NCBI GenBank assembly: GCA_017617495.1
Contig: JAFZWD010000031.1
Span: forward strand, 1 to 49,946
DNA from: Bacteroidales bacterium
GTDB lineage: Bacteria > Bacteroidota > Bacteroidia > Bacteroidales > UBA932
DNA: 49,946 nucleotides
Reading direction: 5' to 3'
Position 1 is the first letter of the stretch; each line of letters opens with the position of its first letter. A program made the translations under genes and the position numbers. The notes under the pieces were generated by a model. It was not told the DNA's origin, made no database searches, and saw nothing but the letters and a program-made list of their open reading frames with translations. Shown here piece by piece: positions 19,378 to 26,935 of the stretch.

Positions 19378-20102
19378 ACTGCCTGATTCTTGCCGCGGGT
19401 TACGCTACCCGCCTTTATCCGCTTACGGAGAATTTCCCCAAGCCCCTTCTGGAAGTGGGCGGAAAGGCCATCCTGGACTGGCTGGTGGACGATATCGGCG
19501 ACGCGGCCGAGTCGTTTGCAGTCATCTCCAACCATAAGTTTGCAGGGCATTTCGAAAACTGGGCTGCCGGCCGTCCGGAAAAGATTCATGTGGTGGACGA
19601 CGGCACTTCCACCAACGAAACGCGGCTCGGGGCCGTGCGCGACATCCAGTTCGCGATGGACGCGCTCAAGCCCTCCGGCGACATCCTGGTGATAGCGGGC
19701 GACAACCTGCTGGATTTCAGCCTCCGGGTGTTCGTGGACTATGCGCAGAAGGCCGGCACTTCCTGCATAATGCGCTACTTCGAACCCGAGGTGGCACGCC
19801 TGCGCAAATGCGGAGTGCTGGAAATAGGGGAGGACGACCGCGTGCTTTCCATGGTGGAGAAGCCCGCGGAACCCCGCTCGCACTGGTGCTGCCCGCCCTT
19901 CTATTACTACAGGGCCGCGGACATCGCGAGGCTTCCCGAAGCCATCGCCGAAGGCTGCAACGTGGACGCCCCCGGCAGCTTCGCCGCCTGGCTCTCCGGC
20001 AAAACCTGCGTGAAGGCTATGGAGATGCCTTCGCGCCGTTACGATATAGGAAACCTGCAGAGTTACAATGAAGTACGCGCCATTTTTGAAGCGCGGCTTT
20101 AA
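19374..20102 (+). CDS. Sugar-1-phosphate nucleotidyltransferase
   Basis: A 242-residue protein with the nucleotidyltransferase signature LAAGYATRLYPLTENFPKPLL at the N-terminus, AGDNLLDFS for the metal site and MVEKPAEP near 160. It is shorter than RfbA and lacks C-terminal hexapeptide repeats. The 4-bp overlap with the kinase gene makes a joint salvage route likely (kinase, then NDP-sugar synthesis). The nucleotide and sugar cannot be fixed from sequence. It is the last gene of the operon; a T-rich stretch follows. Confidence 0.85.
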   Translation: MNCLILAAGYATRLYPLTENFPKPLLEVGGKAILDWLVDDIGDAAESFAVISNHKFAGHFENWAAGRPEKIHVVDDGTSTNETRLGAVRDIQFAMDALKPSGDILVIAGDNLLDFSLRVFVDYAQKAGTSCIMRYFEPEVARLRKCGVLEIGEDDRVLSMVEKPAEPRSHWCCPPFYYYRAADIARLPEAIAEGCNVDAPGSFAAWLSGKTCVKAMEMPSRRYDIGNLQSYNEVRAIFEARL

Positions 20103-20128
20103 CTCATGCGGTTTTTTTGATTTTTTAT

Positions 20129-20136
20129 TATATTTG
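20129..20136 (+). promoter_or_regulatory. Promoter -7 upstream of the coiled-coil/zapA genes
   Basis: TATATTTG, 26 bases before the ATG at 20163, matching the Bacteroidota -7 consensus. Confidence 0.6.
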
Positions 20137-20162
20137 TAGATTGAAAGGATAACACTGCGACT

Positions 20163-20432
20163 ATGCTCGAAAGACTCAACGAAGGCATACAGAAACTGAT
20201 TTCGCTCTACGAGACCGAAAGGAACAGGGCGAATGCCCTCGAACTCGAGTTGCAGGAGAATAAAGTTGCGGTGCAGACCCTTAAAGAGCAGATTGCTGAA
20301 TTAAACAGACAGATTGATAATCAGAAACTTGCGAGCGCCTTTAGCGGAACGGCCGACAACCGCGAGGCGAAGGACCGCCTGACAAGGCTGATAAAGGAAA
20401 TCGACAGATGCATAGCATTGCTTGAAGCTTGA
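20163..20432 (+). CDS. Small coiled-coil protein upstream of zapA
   Basis: An 89-residue, strongly charged helical protein (for example VAVQTLKEQIAELNRQIDNQ) with heptad-like spacing of Leu/Ile, so a coiled coil throughout. The ZapA gene starts 2 bases after its stop. Small coiled-coil proteins preceding zapA are a regular feature in Bacteroidota and are likely division or ZapB-like factors (inference from position). No sequence signature proves it. Confidence 0.75.
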   Translation: MLERLNEGIQKLISLYETERNRANALELELQENKVAVQTLKEQIAELNRQIDNQKLASAFSGTADNREAKDRLTRLIKEIDRCIALLEA

Positions 20433-20434
20433 GT

Positions 20435-20734
20435 ATGGCACAGCGTATCAAATTGGTTTTTGCAGGAAAGGAGTTCCAGCTTAACGCTGAGACTCCCGAA
20501 GCAGAGAATCTCATGCGCTTTGCCGCAGAGGAGGTGGACAAGCGAATGGCGGTGTACGACCAGAAGTTCGCCACCACCGAGGCCTTCGACAAGCTGGCAT
20601 TCGTCGCCCTTGGCTGCGCCATGGGAAATTTGAAGAATTTCAATATGCTTAACAAGGCGGAGAAGGAGGCCGAAGACCTCACCAAAACGCTTGAGGCATA
20701 CCTTCAGTCTGTCGAAACAGAGAAAAACCGTTAG
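20435..20734 (+). CDS. zapA: Cell division protein ZapA
   Basis: A 99-residue protein from ATG 20435 (MAQRIKLVFAGKEFQL). It matches the ZapA pattern: N-terminal beta-hairpin with AGKEFQLNAETPEAENLMRFAAEEVDKRM, then a helix VALGCAMGNLK and a coiled-coil C-terminus. ZapA bundles FtsZ protofilaments at the division ring. The coiled-coil partner lies just upstream and the 6S RNA candidate just downstream. Confidence 0.85.
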   Translation: MAQRIKLVFAGKEFQLNAETPEAENLMRFAAEEVDKRMAVYDQKFATTEAFDKLAFVALGCAMGNLKNFNMLNKAEKEAEDLTKTLEAYLQSVETEKNR

Positions 20735-20735
20735 T

Positions 20736-20880
20736 CCGTCCTTGCTGAAACAAACAAGTTCGGTAGAACCGGGTGATCTCGGGCCGGTGATGGCAAGCCC
20801 GCTTGACGGGAAGCTTGGAACGGAACGGAGCCCAAATCATAATGTGAAGGTATTTCACGCCAAGGACTAACGGCCATTAT
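20736..20880 (+). ncRNA. ssrS: Probable 6S RNA (Bacteroidales-1 type)
   Basis: A 205-base gap between zapA and the RNase Y gene. A closing stem is GTCCTTG (20738-20744) with CAAGGAC (20861-20867), enclosing several short helices (for example GTTCGGT..AACC and GGCAAGCCCGCTTGACGGG) as in a long interrupted hairpin. A strong terminator follows at 20881. The location downstream of zapA and the long hairpin shape agree with 6S RNA, which sequesters the housekeeping sigma holoenzyme. Identification is by position and fold; I have not matched a covariance model. No -7 element was found at its 5' end, so it may be processed from the zapA message. Confidence 0.6.
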
Positions 20881-20915
20881 ACAGCATCTGCACGACTGTG
20901 CGGGTGCTGTTTTTG
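20881..20915 (+). terminator. Rho-independent terminator of the zapA/6S unit
   Basis: ACAGCATCTGCAC (20881-20893), a GAC loop and TGTGCGGGTGCTGT (20897-20910), followed by TTTTG. The stem has one internal mismatch. Confidence 0.8.
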
Positions 20916-20939
20916 TTTGACATAACGACTTTAAAACAT

Positions 20940-22481
20940 ATGGAAACGATTATGTATATAGTTTTGCCTTTGCTGGGTGCCATAGTGGGCCTTGCAATTT
21001 ACATACTTGTGCGCAAGCTCGTTCTGGGCGGGCGCGCAAACGGCGTGCTCGCGAAGGCCGAGCTGGACGCCGAGAACATCAAGCAGCAGAAGATTCTCCA
21101 GGCAAAGGAGAAGTATCTTCAGATGAAGGCCGACCACGAGGAATACGTGGCGAACCGCAACAAGCAGCTGCAGGAGCGCGAAAACTCCATCCGCCAGAAG
21201 GAGAGCCAGCTTGGCCAGCAGGCCAGCGAACTCGGCCGCAAGCAGCACGAACTCGACTCTGCAAAGGGTCAGGTCAACGCCCAGCGCGAACAGCTCGAGC
21301 GCAAGCAGGAAGAGTGCGACAAGCTCATCGCCCAGGCCAACAAGCAGCTTGAGACCGTGGCCGGAATGAGCGCCCAGGACGCCCGCAACATGCTCATTGA
21401 GAACATGAAGGCGGAGGCCCGCACGGCAGCCCAGGCCTACATCAACGACACCATGGATGAGGCCCGTCTGAATGCCGCCAAGGAGGCCAAGCGCATAGTC
21501 ATCAACACTATCCAGCGCACCGCCACCGAAACTGCCATCGAGAACGCAGTCACCACCTTCCCCATCGAGAACGACGAAGTCAAGGGACGCATCATCGGCC
21601 GCGAAGGCCGCAACATCCGCGCACTGGAGGCAGCCACCGGCGTGGAAATCGTCGTGGACGACACCCCGGACGCCATCATGATAAGCGCCTTCGACCCGGT
21701 CCGCCGCGAGGTAGCCCGCCTGGCGCTCCATCAGCTCGTAGTGGACGGACGCATCCATCCCGCCCGCATCGAGGAAGTGGTCGCCAAGGTCAGCCGCCAG
21801 CTCGAGGAGGAAATCCTCGAAACCGGCAAGCGCACCTGCATCGACCTGGGCATCCACGGGCTCAATATCGAGCTCGTCAAGCTCATCGGCCGCATGAAAT
21901 ACCGTTCTTCCTACGGGCAGAACCTGCTTCAGCACTCGCGCGAAGTTGCAAACATCGCAGCCATCCTCGCCTCCGAACTCGGGCTCAATCCCAAGCTCGC
22001 CAAGCGCGCAGGCTTGCTGCACGATATCGGCAAGGTCTCCGAAGAGGATCCCGAACTGCCGCACGCCCTCCTCGGAGCCAAGCTGGCGGAGCAGTACAAG
22101 GAGCGTCCGGAGATTGTTAACGCCGTCGGTGCTCACCACGAGGAGATGGAGATGACCTCCATCATTTCGCCCCTGGTGCTGGTTGCCGACGCCATTTCCG
22201 GCGCCCGTCCCGGCGCCCGCCGCGAGGTTATCGAGAGCTATATCAAGCGCCTCAAGGGTATGGAAGACCTTGCAGCCTCCTACCCGGGCGTTACCAAGAG
22301 CTATGCAATCCAGGCCGGCCGCGAGCTGCGTGTAGTAGTCGGCGCCGACCAGGTGAGCGACGAGCAGGCGGTACGCCTCTCCGGCGACATCGCACAGCGC
22401 ATCCAGGACGAGATGACTTATCCCGGCCAGGTGAAGATCACTGTTATCCGCGAAACCCGCGCGGTTGCAATCGCAAAGTAA
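20940..22481 (+). CDS. rny: Ribonuclease Y
   Basis: A 513-residue protein from ATG 20940 ([17 protein letters not shown]); an N-terminal membrane anchor is followed by a long coiled coil (~40-170). The KH domain carries [20 protein letters not shown] (~residue 215), and the HD domain carries HSREVAN, HDIGK (~360) and GAHHEEME. RNase Y is the membrane-bound endoribonuclease that starts mRNA decay in organisms without RNase E dominance. A longer upstream frame overlaps the terminator and is not used. Confidence 0.96.
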   Translation: METIMYIVLPLLGAIVGLAIYILVRKLVLGGRANGVLAKAELDAENIKQQKILQAKEKYLQMKADHEEYVANRNKQLQERENSIRQKESQLGQQASELGRKQHELDSAKGQVNAQREQLERKQEECDKLIAQANKQLETVAGMSAQDARNMLIENMKAEARTAAQAYINDTMDEARLNAAKEAKRIVINTIQRTATETAIENAVTTFPIENDEVKGRIIGREGRNIRALEAATGVEIVVDDTPDAIMISAFDPVRREVARLALHQLVVDGRIHPARIEEVVAKVSRQLEEEILETGKRTCIDLGIHGLNIELVKLIGRMKYRSSYGQNLLQHSREVANIAAILASELGLNPKLAKRAGLLHDIGKVSEEDPELPHALLGAKLAEQYKERPEIVNAVGAHHEEMEMTSIISPLVLVADAISGARPGARREVIESYIKRLKGMEDLAASYPGVTKSYAIQAGRELRVVVGADQVSDEQAVRLSGDIAQRIQDEMTYPGQVKITVIRETRAVAIAK

Positions 22482-22482
22482 T

Positions 22483-24264
22483 ATGTTCAGGCTTTTACTC
22501 CGGTTTGCTCTGGCCGCGGCGGTTTTCTTCTGCGGCACCGCGCTTCTTGCCCAGAACCTGCCGGAGACTACGATCGAGTGGTCGTCCGCAATCGAACCCG
22601 ATGCCACCGGCAATCCGCAGATTGTCCTTCGTGGCACCCCTCAAGCTGCTCTCGACCAGGTCCACGGCACCATCGAGTGGATTTCCTGCGTTGGCGAAGC
22701 CTGCCATAGTCCCGAGGAGGCGGATTTTTCGCTTGATGCGAGTCGAAGCGGCGGTGGCGACGTCTCCGAGAGGCGTGCCACCCTCGGCGACGTTAGAGGG
22801 AGGGGCCCATCGCAGATGGGAGGGATGAGCGCTGAAGGCGCGAACCGGGTCGGAGAAGCCAGCCCCGCCGCTGAGACCCTCTGGGCTTTGATTCTTGAAG
22901 CAATACTCTGGGGCCTCGCGATGCTCCTGACACCGTGCGTCTTCCCGATGGTACCGATGACCGTCTCCTTCTTCATCAAAGGGGAGAGCAAGGCAGGCCG
23001 CTTCAAAGCGCTGATGTACGGCGCGTTCATCGTGCTGCTGTATACGGTGCCGATTTGCATTATCATAGGTCTTACATGGGTACTGGGCGGCAGCGCAGTC
23101 ACGGCGGATATCTTCAACTGGCTTGCAACGCACTGGCTGCCGAACATAATCTTCTTTGTGGTCTTTATGATCTTCGCGGCATCGTTCTTCGGCGCTTTCG
23201 AGATTGTGATGCCCTCGAAGCTGGTTAATTCTTCCGACCGCAAATCCGACCGCGGCGGCCTCGGGGGAGTATTCTTCATGGCGCTCACCCTGGTGCTGGT
23301 GTCGTTCTCCTGCACCGGGCCCATCGTAGGCACGGTGCTCATAAAATCGACGGCAGGGGAGTTCTGGGCCCCGATGGTTACCATGCTGGCCTTCAGCATC
23401 GCCTTCGCTCTGCCCTTCACGCTGCTGGCGTTCTTCCCCTCGCTCCTCAAGAGCCTCCCCAAGAGCGGCGGCTGGCTCAACAGCGTCAAGGTCACGCTCG
23501 GCTTCATCGAAGTCGCCCTTGGCCTCAAGTTCCTGTCGGTGGCAGACCAGACCTACCACTGGGGCATCCTCGACCGCGAGGTCTATCTCGCCATCTGGAT
23601 CGTCTGCTTCACGCTTCTGGGCTTCTATCTGCTCGGCAAGCTGCGCTTCAAATACGACGACAAGGTCGAGCACATCGGCCTCACGCGCCTCACGCTCGCC
23701 ATCGCCGTCTTCAGCTTCGTGGTTTATATGATTCCCGGCATGTTCGGCGCGCCCCTCAAGGCTCTCTCTGGCTACCTTCCCCCGCTCGAGACGCAGGATT
23801 TTGTGATGGGCGCATATAGTCAGCCTTCGTCAGCCAAAACCGTCAATATGCCTCAAGGTCTTACGGCGTACACGACTATTGACGATGCCCTGGCTGCGGC
23901 GCGGGTGGACGGCAAGAAGGTATTTGTAGATATTACGGGGCACGGATGCGTCAATTGCCGCGAAATGGAAGCCCGCGTCTGGAGCGACCCGGCGGTGCTC
24001 GAGCAGTTGAGGCAGTTCCATATTGTGGCGCTGTATACCGACGACAAAGCCAAACTCCCTGAGGCCCAGTGGGTTAAGACCCCCGAAGGCAAGGTCCTGA
24101 AGGACGTCGGCCGCGTCAACAGCTACATCGCCCGCACCCGCTTCGGCGTCAACGCCCAACCCAACTACTTCATCCTGGACGCCTCCGGCCGCACCCTCGC
24201 CGGCCCCTACAGCTACAACCTCTCCATCCCCGCCTTCCTTTCCTTCCTCGCCGTTGCTGAATAG
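22483..24264 (+). CDS. dsbD: Thiol:disulfide interchange protein DsbD (shortened N-domain, repeat insertion)
   Basis: A 593-residue protein starting 1 base after rny (MFRLLLRFALAAAVFFCGTA signal). The central domain has about eight membrane helices with the paired redox Cys in LLTPCVFPMVP (~148) and FSCTGPIVG (~277). The C-terminal thioredoxin domain carries CVNC (~488). It carries electrons from the cytoplasm to periplasmic thiols. Residues ~86-125 are a low-complexity Gly/Arg-rich linker encoded by palindromic DNA (separate entry). The N-terminal alpha domain is only ~65 residues, about half the usual length, but keeps its Cys pair in ISCVGEAC. Confidence 0.92.
   Translation: MFRLLLRFALAAAVFFCGTALLAQNLPETTIEWSSAIEPDATGNPQIVLRGTPQAALDQVHGTIEWISCVGEACHSPEEADFSLDASRSGGGDVSERRATLGDVRGRGPSQMGGMSAEGANRVGEASPAAETLWALILEAILWGLAMLLTPCVFPMVPMTVSFFIKGESKAGRFKALMYGAFIVLLYTVPICIIIGLTWVLGGSAVTADIFNWLATHWLPNIIFFVVFMIFAASFFGAFEIVMPSKLVNSSDRKSDRGGLGGVFFMALTLVLVSFSCTGPIVGTVLIKSTAGEFWAPMVTMLAFSIAFALPFTLLAFFPSLLKSLPKSGGWLNSVKVTLGFIEVALGLKFLSVADQTYHWGILDREVYLAIWIVCFTLLGFYLLGKLRFKYDDKVEHIGLTRLTLAIAVFSFVVYMIPGMFGAPLKALSGYLPPLETQDFVMGAYSQPSSAKTVNMPQGLTAYTTIDDALAAARVDGKKVFVDITGHGCVNCREMEARVWSDPAVLEQLRQFHIVALYTDDKAKLPEAQWVKTPEGKVLKDVGRVNSYIARTRFGVNAQPNYFILDASGRTLAGPYSYNLSIPAFLSFLAVAE
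22741..22860. repeat. In-frame palindromic insertion within dsbD
   Basis: Three successive hairpins. The first is ACGTCTCCGAG (22760-22770) with CTCGGCGACGT (22783-22793). The second is CCCATC (22806-22811) with GATGGG (22815-22820). The third is GCGC (22829-22832) with GCGC (22838-22841). The encoded residues (about 86-125) fit no DsbD domain and join the periplasmic domain to the first membrane helix. The DNA looks like a structured intergenic repeat read in frame. Frame and reading are intact. Confidence 0.6.
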
Positions 24265-24312
24265 CCTTCGCCCTTGCCGAATAACCTTCGCTGTTGCCGA
24301 ATAACCTGGCGG
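24253..24312. repeat. 20-bp tandem repeat, three units, across the dsbD stop
   Basis: Units 24253-24272, 24273-24292 and 24293-24312 share the core TTGC(T/C)GAATA(G/A)CCT. The first unit contains the dsbD stop codon TAG (24262-24264); the third unit runs into element A copy 2. Confidence 0.8.
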
Positions 24313-24412
24313 CTAACTTCTTGTAGCACAGCATTTTAACTAAAACCTTCTACCTAGATTTCCGGGTAGAAGGTTTTGCTTATTTTATTGATAATCAGCA
24401 ACTTAGCCGCCA
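24307..24412. repeat. Element A, copy 2 (106 bp)
   Basis: The best-preserved copy. Ends are TGGCGGCTAA (24307-24316) and TTAGCCGCCA (24403-24412), perfect 10-bp inverted repeats. The inner stem is a perfect 13-bp pair, AAAACCTTCTACC (24342-24354) with GGTAGAAGGTTTT (24365-24377), followed by a T-rich stretch, so it can terminate dsbD transcription. Length and spacing match copies 1 and 3. It sits at the left edge of the AT-richer accessory island. Confidence 0.85.
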
Positions 24413-24433
24413 TTGATTATGAATGCCAGCAGA

Positions 24434-24645
24434 ACCAGCGAATGGGAGGGTGCAGGCCCCCGGCCTCCTGCTTCGCAAAAGGGCTCGCCTTGCTTCGGGC
24501 CCTTGACGGCTGACTTATCCCTTTTAGTCCCTGCGGGCCTAACGGTCTGCAGACACACGCCGTCACTAGGCGGCCCCTCCGCTGCGTCTCCCCGGGAACC
24601 TTTTGCTCAAAGTCGTCTGGGACCCTGAACCTCCCATTCGCTGGT
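24434..24645. repeat. Element B, copy 1: ~212-bp structured element with 16-bp perfect inverted termini
   Basis: Termini ACCAGCGAATGGGAGG (24434-24449) and CCTCCCATTCGCTGGT (24630-24645) pair perfectly. Read on the minus strand, it shares blocks in the same order with the element at 29751-29960: TTTGAGCAAAAGGTTCCC, GTCTGCAG, GTTAGGCC, then CCCTTTTGCGAAGCAGGAG. It fills most of the 454-base gap between dsbD and higB. No protein-coding gene is supported here. Confidence 0.7.
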
Positions 24646-24690
24646 CATATTTGATTTTTAATTTACATATCGAGTTAATTAATATTTTAC

Positions 24691-24714
24691 TATATTTGCA
24701 TCAGAAAATGATGC
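24691..24714 (+). promoter_or_regulatory. higBA promoter and overlapping operator
   Basis: -7 element TATATTTG (24691-24698). The palindrome GCATCA-N5-TGATGC (24698-24714) overlaps the start site, 5 bases before the ATG at 24719. Such a site fits autorepression by the antitoxin's helix-turn-helix (inference). Confidence 0.65.
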
Positions 24715-24718
24715 GAGA

Positions 24719-25012
24719 ATGAACGTGGTGTGCTCAGACAGGGAATTGGACAAGGCTTTGAGGGACGAAAAAACGTTATTGAAGCGGTATGGTTCTTTGC
24801 GGGCACAATTGTTAATCAGACGAATACAAACAATCCGAATGTCCCAATCATTCGAGCAACTTAAATCATTCCCGGGTCATTTTCATGAATTGACAGGGGA
24901 CCGATCCGGCCAGTGGGCGTGCAACCTTGATCAGCCATACAGACTGATTTTTGAAGATGCAGGCAATGGAACTGTCAATATTATTGAGATTGTGAATTAT
25001 CACGGCAAATGA
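24719..25012 (+). CDS. higB: HigB/RelE-family toxin
   Basis: A 97-residue protein. The pattern LRAQLLIRRIQTIRMSQSFEQLKSFPGHFHELTGD, then WACNLDQPYRLIFE and IEIVNYHGK, matches HigB-type mRNA interferases of the RelE/ParE fold. HigB toxins cleave ribosome-bound mRNA. Toxin-first order and a 4-bp overlap (ATGA) with the antitoxin gene fit the HigBA type. It lies at the start of the AT-richer island. Confidence 0.88.
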   Translation: MNVVCSDRELDKALRDEKTLLKRYGSLRAQLLIRRIQTIRMSQSFEQLKSFPGHFHELTGDRSGQWACNLDQPYRLIFEDAGNGTVNIIEIVNYHGK

Positions 25013-25926
25013 ACAAGGAATACAATTATACAATTGAGCATCCGGGAGCGGTTTTCATGGAACGGCTCCAGGAACTTGGTATGTCGGTGAAGGAATTTGC
25101 GGTACGAGCAGGCAAGCCGGAAAAAACAGTCATCGACGTGATTAAGGGGCGCTCTGCAGTGAGCCCTGAGATGGCATTGCTGATTGAGTATGTCACTGGG
25201 ATGTCTGCCGAGATGCTTCTCCGCTGGCAGTCGGAGTACGATGCTCAGCAGGCAAGGACCAGAATGGCCATCAATGCCGAGGATATCTCCAAGTGGATGT
25301 CGCTTCTCCCGGTCGAGGATATCGTCAAAAATGGTTGGGTGCCTGCCCTGCCGAGTGACGGAGAGATGGCGGATTCGTTGCTACGATTCTTCGGCGTTGT
25401 GTCGCCCAAGGCCTGGGAGGCATACTATTTCCGTCAGCGCCTGCGCGTGGCGTTCAATGTTTCAATTAAAGATTCTGTCGACCCTTACGCCCTTTCCGCC
25501 TGGTTGAGAAGGGGAGAGCTTCAGGCTCAGGACATAATCCTGGATACTCCTTATTCCCCCCGAGCTCTGAAAGATAAGTTGCCGGAAATTCAATTCGTGC
25601 TGAACAATCCTCCGGATGATGTGATGGATTTCCTTAAAGAGATTCTTGCCGGGTGCGGAGTTAAGCTTATTTACACCGAGCCCCTGCCCTCGGTTACCGT
25701 AAAGGGCGCTACCAGATGGATTGGCGGCTGCCCCTGCATCCAGCTCCTGAATGCCACAGACGCGTACGAAAACTATGCGTACACCATTTTCCACGAAATC
25801 GCCCACATACTCTTGCATGGCCGCAAAGACGTATTCCTGGAAGAGGATACCCCCAGTTCTGAAGAAGAATATCTGCAGAAGGAAGCCGAGGCGGATGCCT
25901 TCGCAAGAAAGTGGCTCTTAATGTAG
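25009..25926 (+). CDS. higA: HigA-type antitoxin fused to an ImmA/IrrE-like metallopeptidase
   Basis: A 305-residue protein. The N-terminus (HPGAVFMERLQELGMSVKEFAVRAGK, PEKTVIDVIKGRSAV) is an XRE helix-turn-helix of the HigA type. A middle region without a clear domain follows, and the C-terminus carries FHEIAHILLHG (~261-271) with the zinc motif HExxH and a distal acidic AEADAFARKWL, as in the ImmA/IrrE peptidase family. The protein stops about 10 residues after the DAFA motif, while homologues often continue. Its last 9 bases overlap the convergent phosphatase gene. The peptidase part may degrade the regulator or a substrate under stress (inference). Confidence 0.85.
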   Translation: MNKEYNYTIEHPGAVFMERLQELGMSVKEFAVRAGKPEKTVIDVIKGRSAVSPEMALLIEYVTGMSAEMLLRWQSEYDAQQARTRMAINAEDISKWMSLLPVEDIVKNGWVPALPSDGEMADSLLRFFGVVSPKAWEAYYFRQRLRVAFNVSIKDSVDPYALSAWLRRGELQAQDIILDTPYSPRALKDKLPEIQFVLNNPPDDVMDFLKEILAGCGVKLIYTEPLPSVTVKGATRWIGGCPCIQLLNATDAYENYAYTIFHEIAHILLHGRKDVFLEEDTPSSEEEYLQKEAEADAFARKWLLM

Positions 25927-26382
25927 CCGCCAGGGTTGCAGCATGGCTTCGCAGCCTTCAAGCAGATCCTGGAAGGTTTCCTCGAAATCGCCCGTGTACC
26001 AAGGGTCGGCGACATCACGCCCCTGCCCGGTATAAGACATCATCAGATGGATTTTGTTCTGCGGATCCTCAGGGATGATTCTCTTGATGAGGCGGATGTT
26101 CGAAGAATCCATGCAAATAATTCTGTCGAAGCGGTCATAGTCCGACGGTGTCACCTTCCTTGCCGTCCGGTAAGGGTCGAAAGGCACGCCGTGCTGCTGC
26201 AGGCAGCGCTTCGCCGGCGGATACATCGTATTGCCAATCTCTTCGGAAGAGACTGCCGCAGACTCTATGTAATACGCGTCTTCCAGTCCACGAGCCCTGA
26301 CCAAGGCCTTCAAAATGGCCTCCGCCATCGGACTGCGGCAGATGTTGCCGTGGCAGACAAATAGAATCCTTTGCTTCTTCAT
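25918..26382 (-). CDS. Low-molecular-weight protein-tyrosine phosphatase
   Basis: A 154-residue protein from ATG 26382 (MKKQRILFVCHGNICRSPMAE). The active-site loop CHGNICRS (Cys10, Arg16) is near the N-terminus and the catalytic Asp is in VADPWY. These are the LMW-PTP signatures. In bacteria such enzymes dephosphorylate tyrosine kinases of polysaccharide export or act as general phosphatases; here the neighbours give no clue. Two codon choices upstream are possible but lack conserved sequence. The -7 element TATCTTTG is at 26408-26401. Confidence 0.93.
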   Translation of the reverse strand: MKKQRILFVCHGNICRSPMAEAILKALVRARGLEDAYYIESAAVSSEEIGNTMYPPAKRCLQQHGVPFDPYRTARKVTPSDYDRFDRIICMDSSNIRLIKRIIPEDPQNKIHLMMSYTGQGRDVADPWYTGDFEETFQDLLEGCEAMLQPWRLH

Positions 26383-26400
26383 AGTATCCGCATTGCAGGA

Positions 26401-26408
26401 CAAAGATA
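26401..26408 (-). promoter_or_regulatory. Promoter -7 of the phosphatase gene
   Basis: TATCTTTG on the minus strand, 18 bases upstream of the ATG at 26382. Confidence 0.6.
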
Positions 26409-26527
26409 GTGATTAATCGACTTTTTCGATTGAAATCTTCCGCATCTTGCTGAAGAATTGGGATTCTTAAAAACAGTAATAATCATGCTTATAAAACAAT
26501 TAGCGAACTATTTTATGTATCTTTTGC

Positions 26528-26535
26528 TATATTTG
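26528..26535 (+). promoter_or_regulatory. Promoter -7 of the structured leader RNA
   Basis: TATATTTG matches the consensus; transcription would start near 26541. No gene starts for more than 260 bases downstream, which points to a non-coding transcript or long leader. Confidence 0.6.
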
Positions 26536-26540
26536 TGGTG

Positions 26541-26773
26541 ACTTCAGGCGAGACTGAAGATTGACATAATAGATAAAAGTGTATGCTTTTATCCTTGTGA
26601 GGAAATCTGGTAAATTTCAATTGAATCAAGGGTAAGCAGACTCATTTGTCACTTTGTATGATAGATTCCCCGAATCTTCGGGCGTTTCATACGGGTGTGT
26701 GGAGTATTGTTTATTTGATTCAAGGCTTACCAGAGCCTCCTCACAGATAAACGCTAATGCTCCACACTTTTTT
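26541..26773 (+). ncRNA. Candidate structured RNA / attenuator leader
   Basis: Starts about 6 bases after a -7 element. Two 5' hairpins: CTTCAG (26542-26547)/CTGAAG (26554-26559) and GATAAAAG (26572-26579)/CTTTTATC (26586-26593). A long stem then joins 26596-26629 to 26715-26745 in three nested helices of 8, 8 and 9 bp. A terminator-like hairpin GTGTGGAG (26697-26704)/CTCCACAC (26760-26767), extended by GTTTAT/ATAAAC, ends in TTTTTT (26768-26773). The right arm of the long stem is exactly the loop of the terminator, so the two compete or form a pseudoknot. No known riboswitch consensus was recognised. Confidence 0.55.
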
Positions 26774-26801
26774 ATATGGTAATCACATCCCAGGAGCATG
26801 G

Positions 26802-26903
26802 ATGTCAATGCATAATATGGGATTCAATAAGTCCTTCTCCCTCATCCTTTTAGCTGTTTCAGCACTAGCCTGCACTCCTGCTGATACTGAATCAGTCGCG
26901 TAA
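26802..26903 (+). CDS. 33-residue putative lipoprotein
   Basis: A 33-residue frame starting at ATG 26802, with AGGAG (26792-26796) five bases upstream. It encodes MSMHNMGFNKSFSLILLAVS followed by ALACTPADTESVA, a hydrophobic leader with a Cys (ALAC) and a mature part of only 15 residues. It lies 28 bases after the U-tract of the candidate leader RNA and 32 bases before a second small lipoprotein gene. Unknown function. An in-frame ATG at 26817 would give a 28-residue version. Confidence 0.45.
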   Translation: MSMHNMGFNKSFSLILLAVSALACTPADTESVA

Positions 26904-26935
26904 CCTTGTACAAACAACTAATATCATTTATCAAT

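Noticed and set aside
24413..24628. A 71-codon open frame in the intergenic region after dsbD
   Set aside because: It lies inside element B, has no family resemblance, and runs through the inverted repeat arms; the DNA is better explained as a structured repeat. The same applies to the frame at 29688-29981.
24434..24645. Invertible promoter flanked by 16-bp inverted repeats
   Set aside because: No -7 element lies inside, no invertase is in the window, and the conserved internal blocks in opposite copies are better explained as a repeat family.
25918..25935. TAGCCGCCAGG next to the higA stop resembling the end of element A
   Set aside because: Only about 11 bases match, no partner end or inner stem is nearby, and the bases also encode the phosphatase C-terminus.
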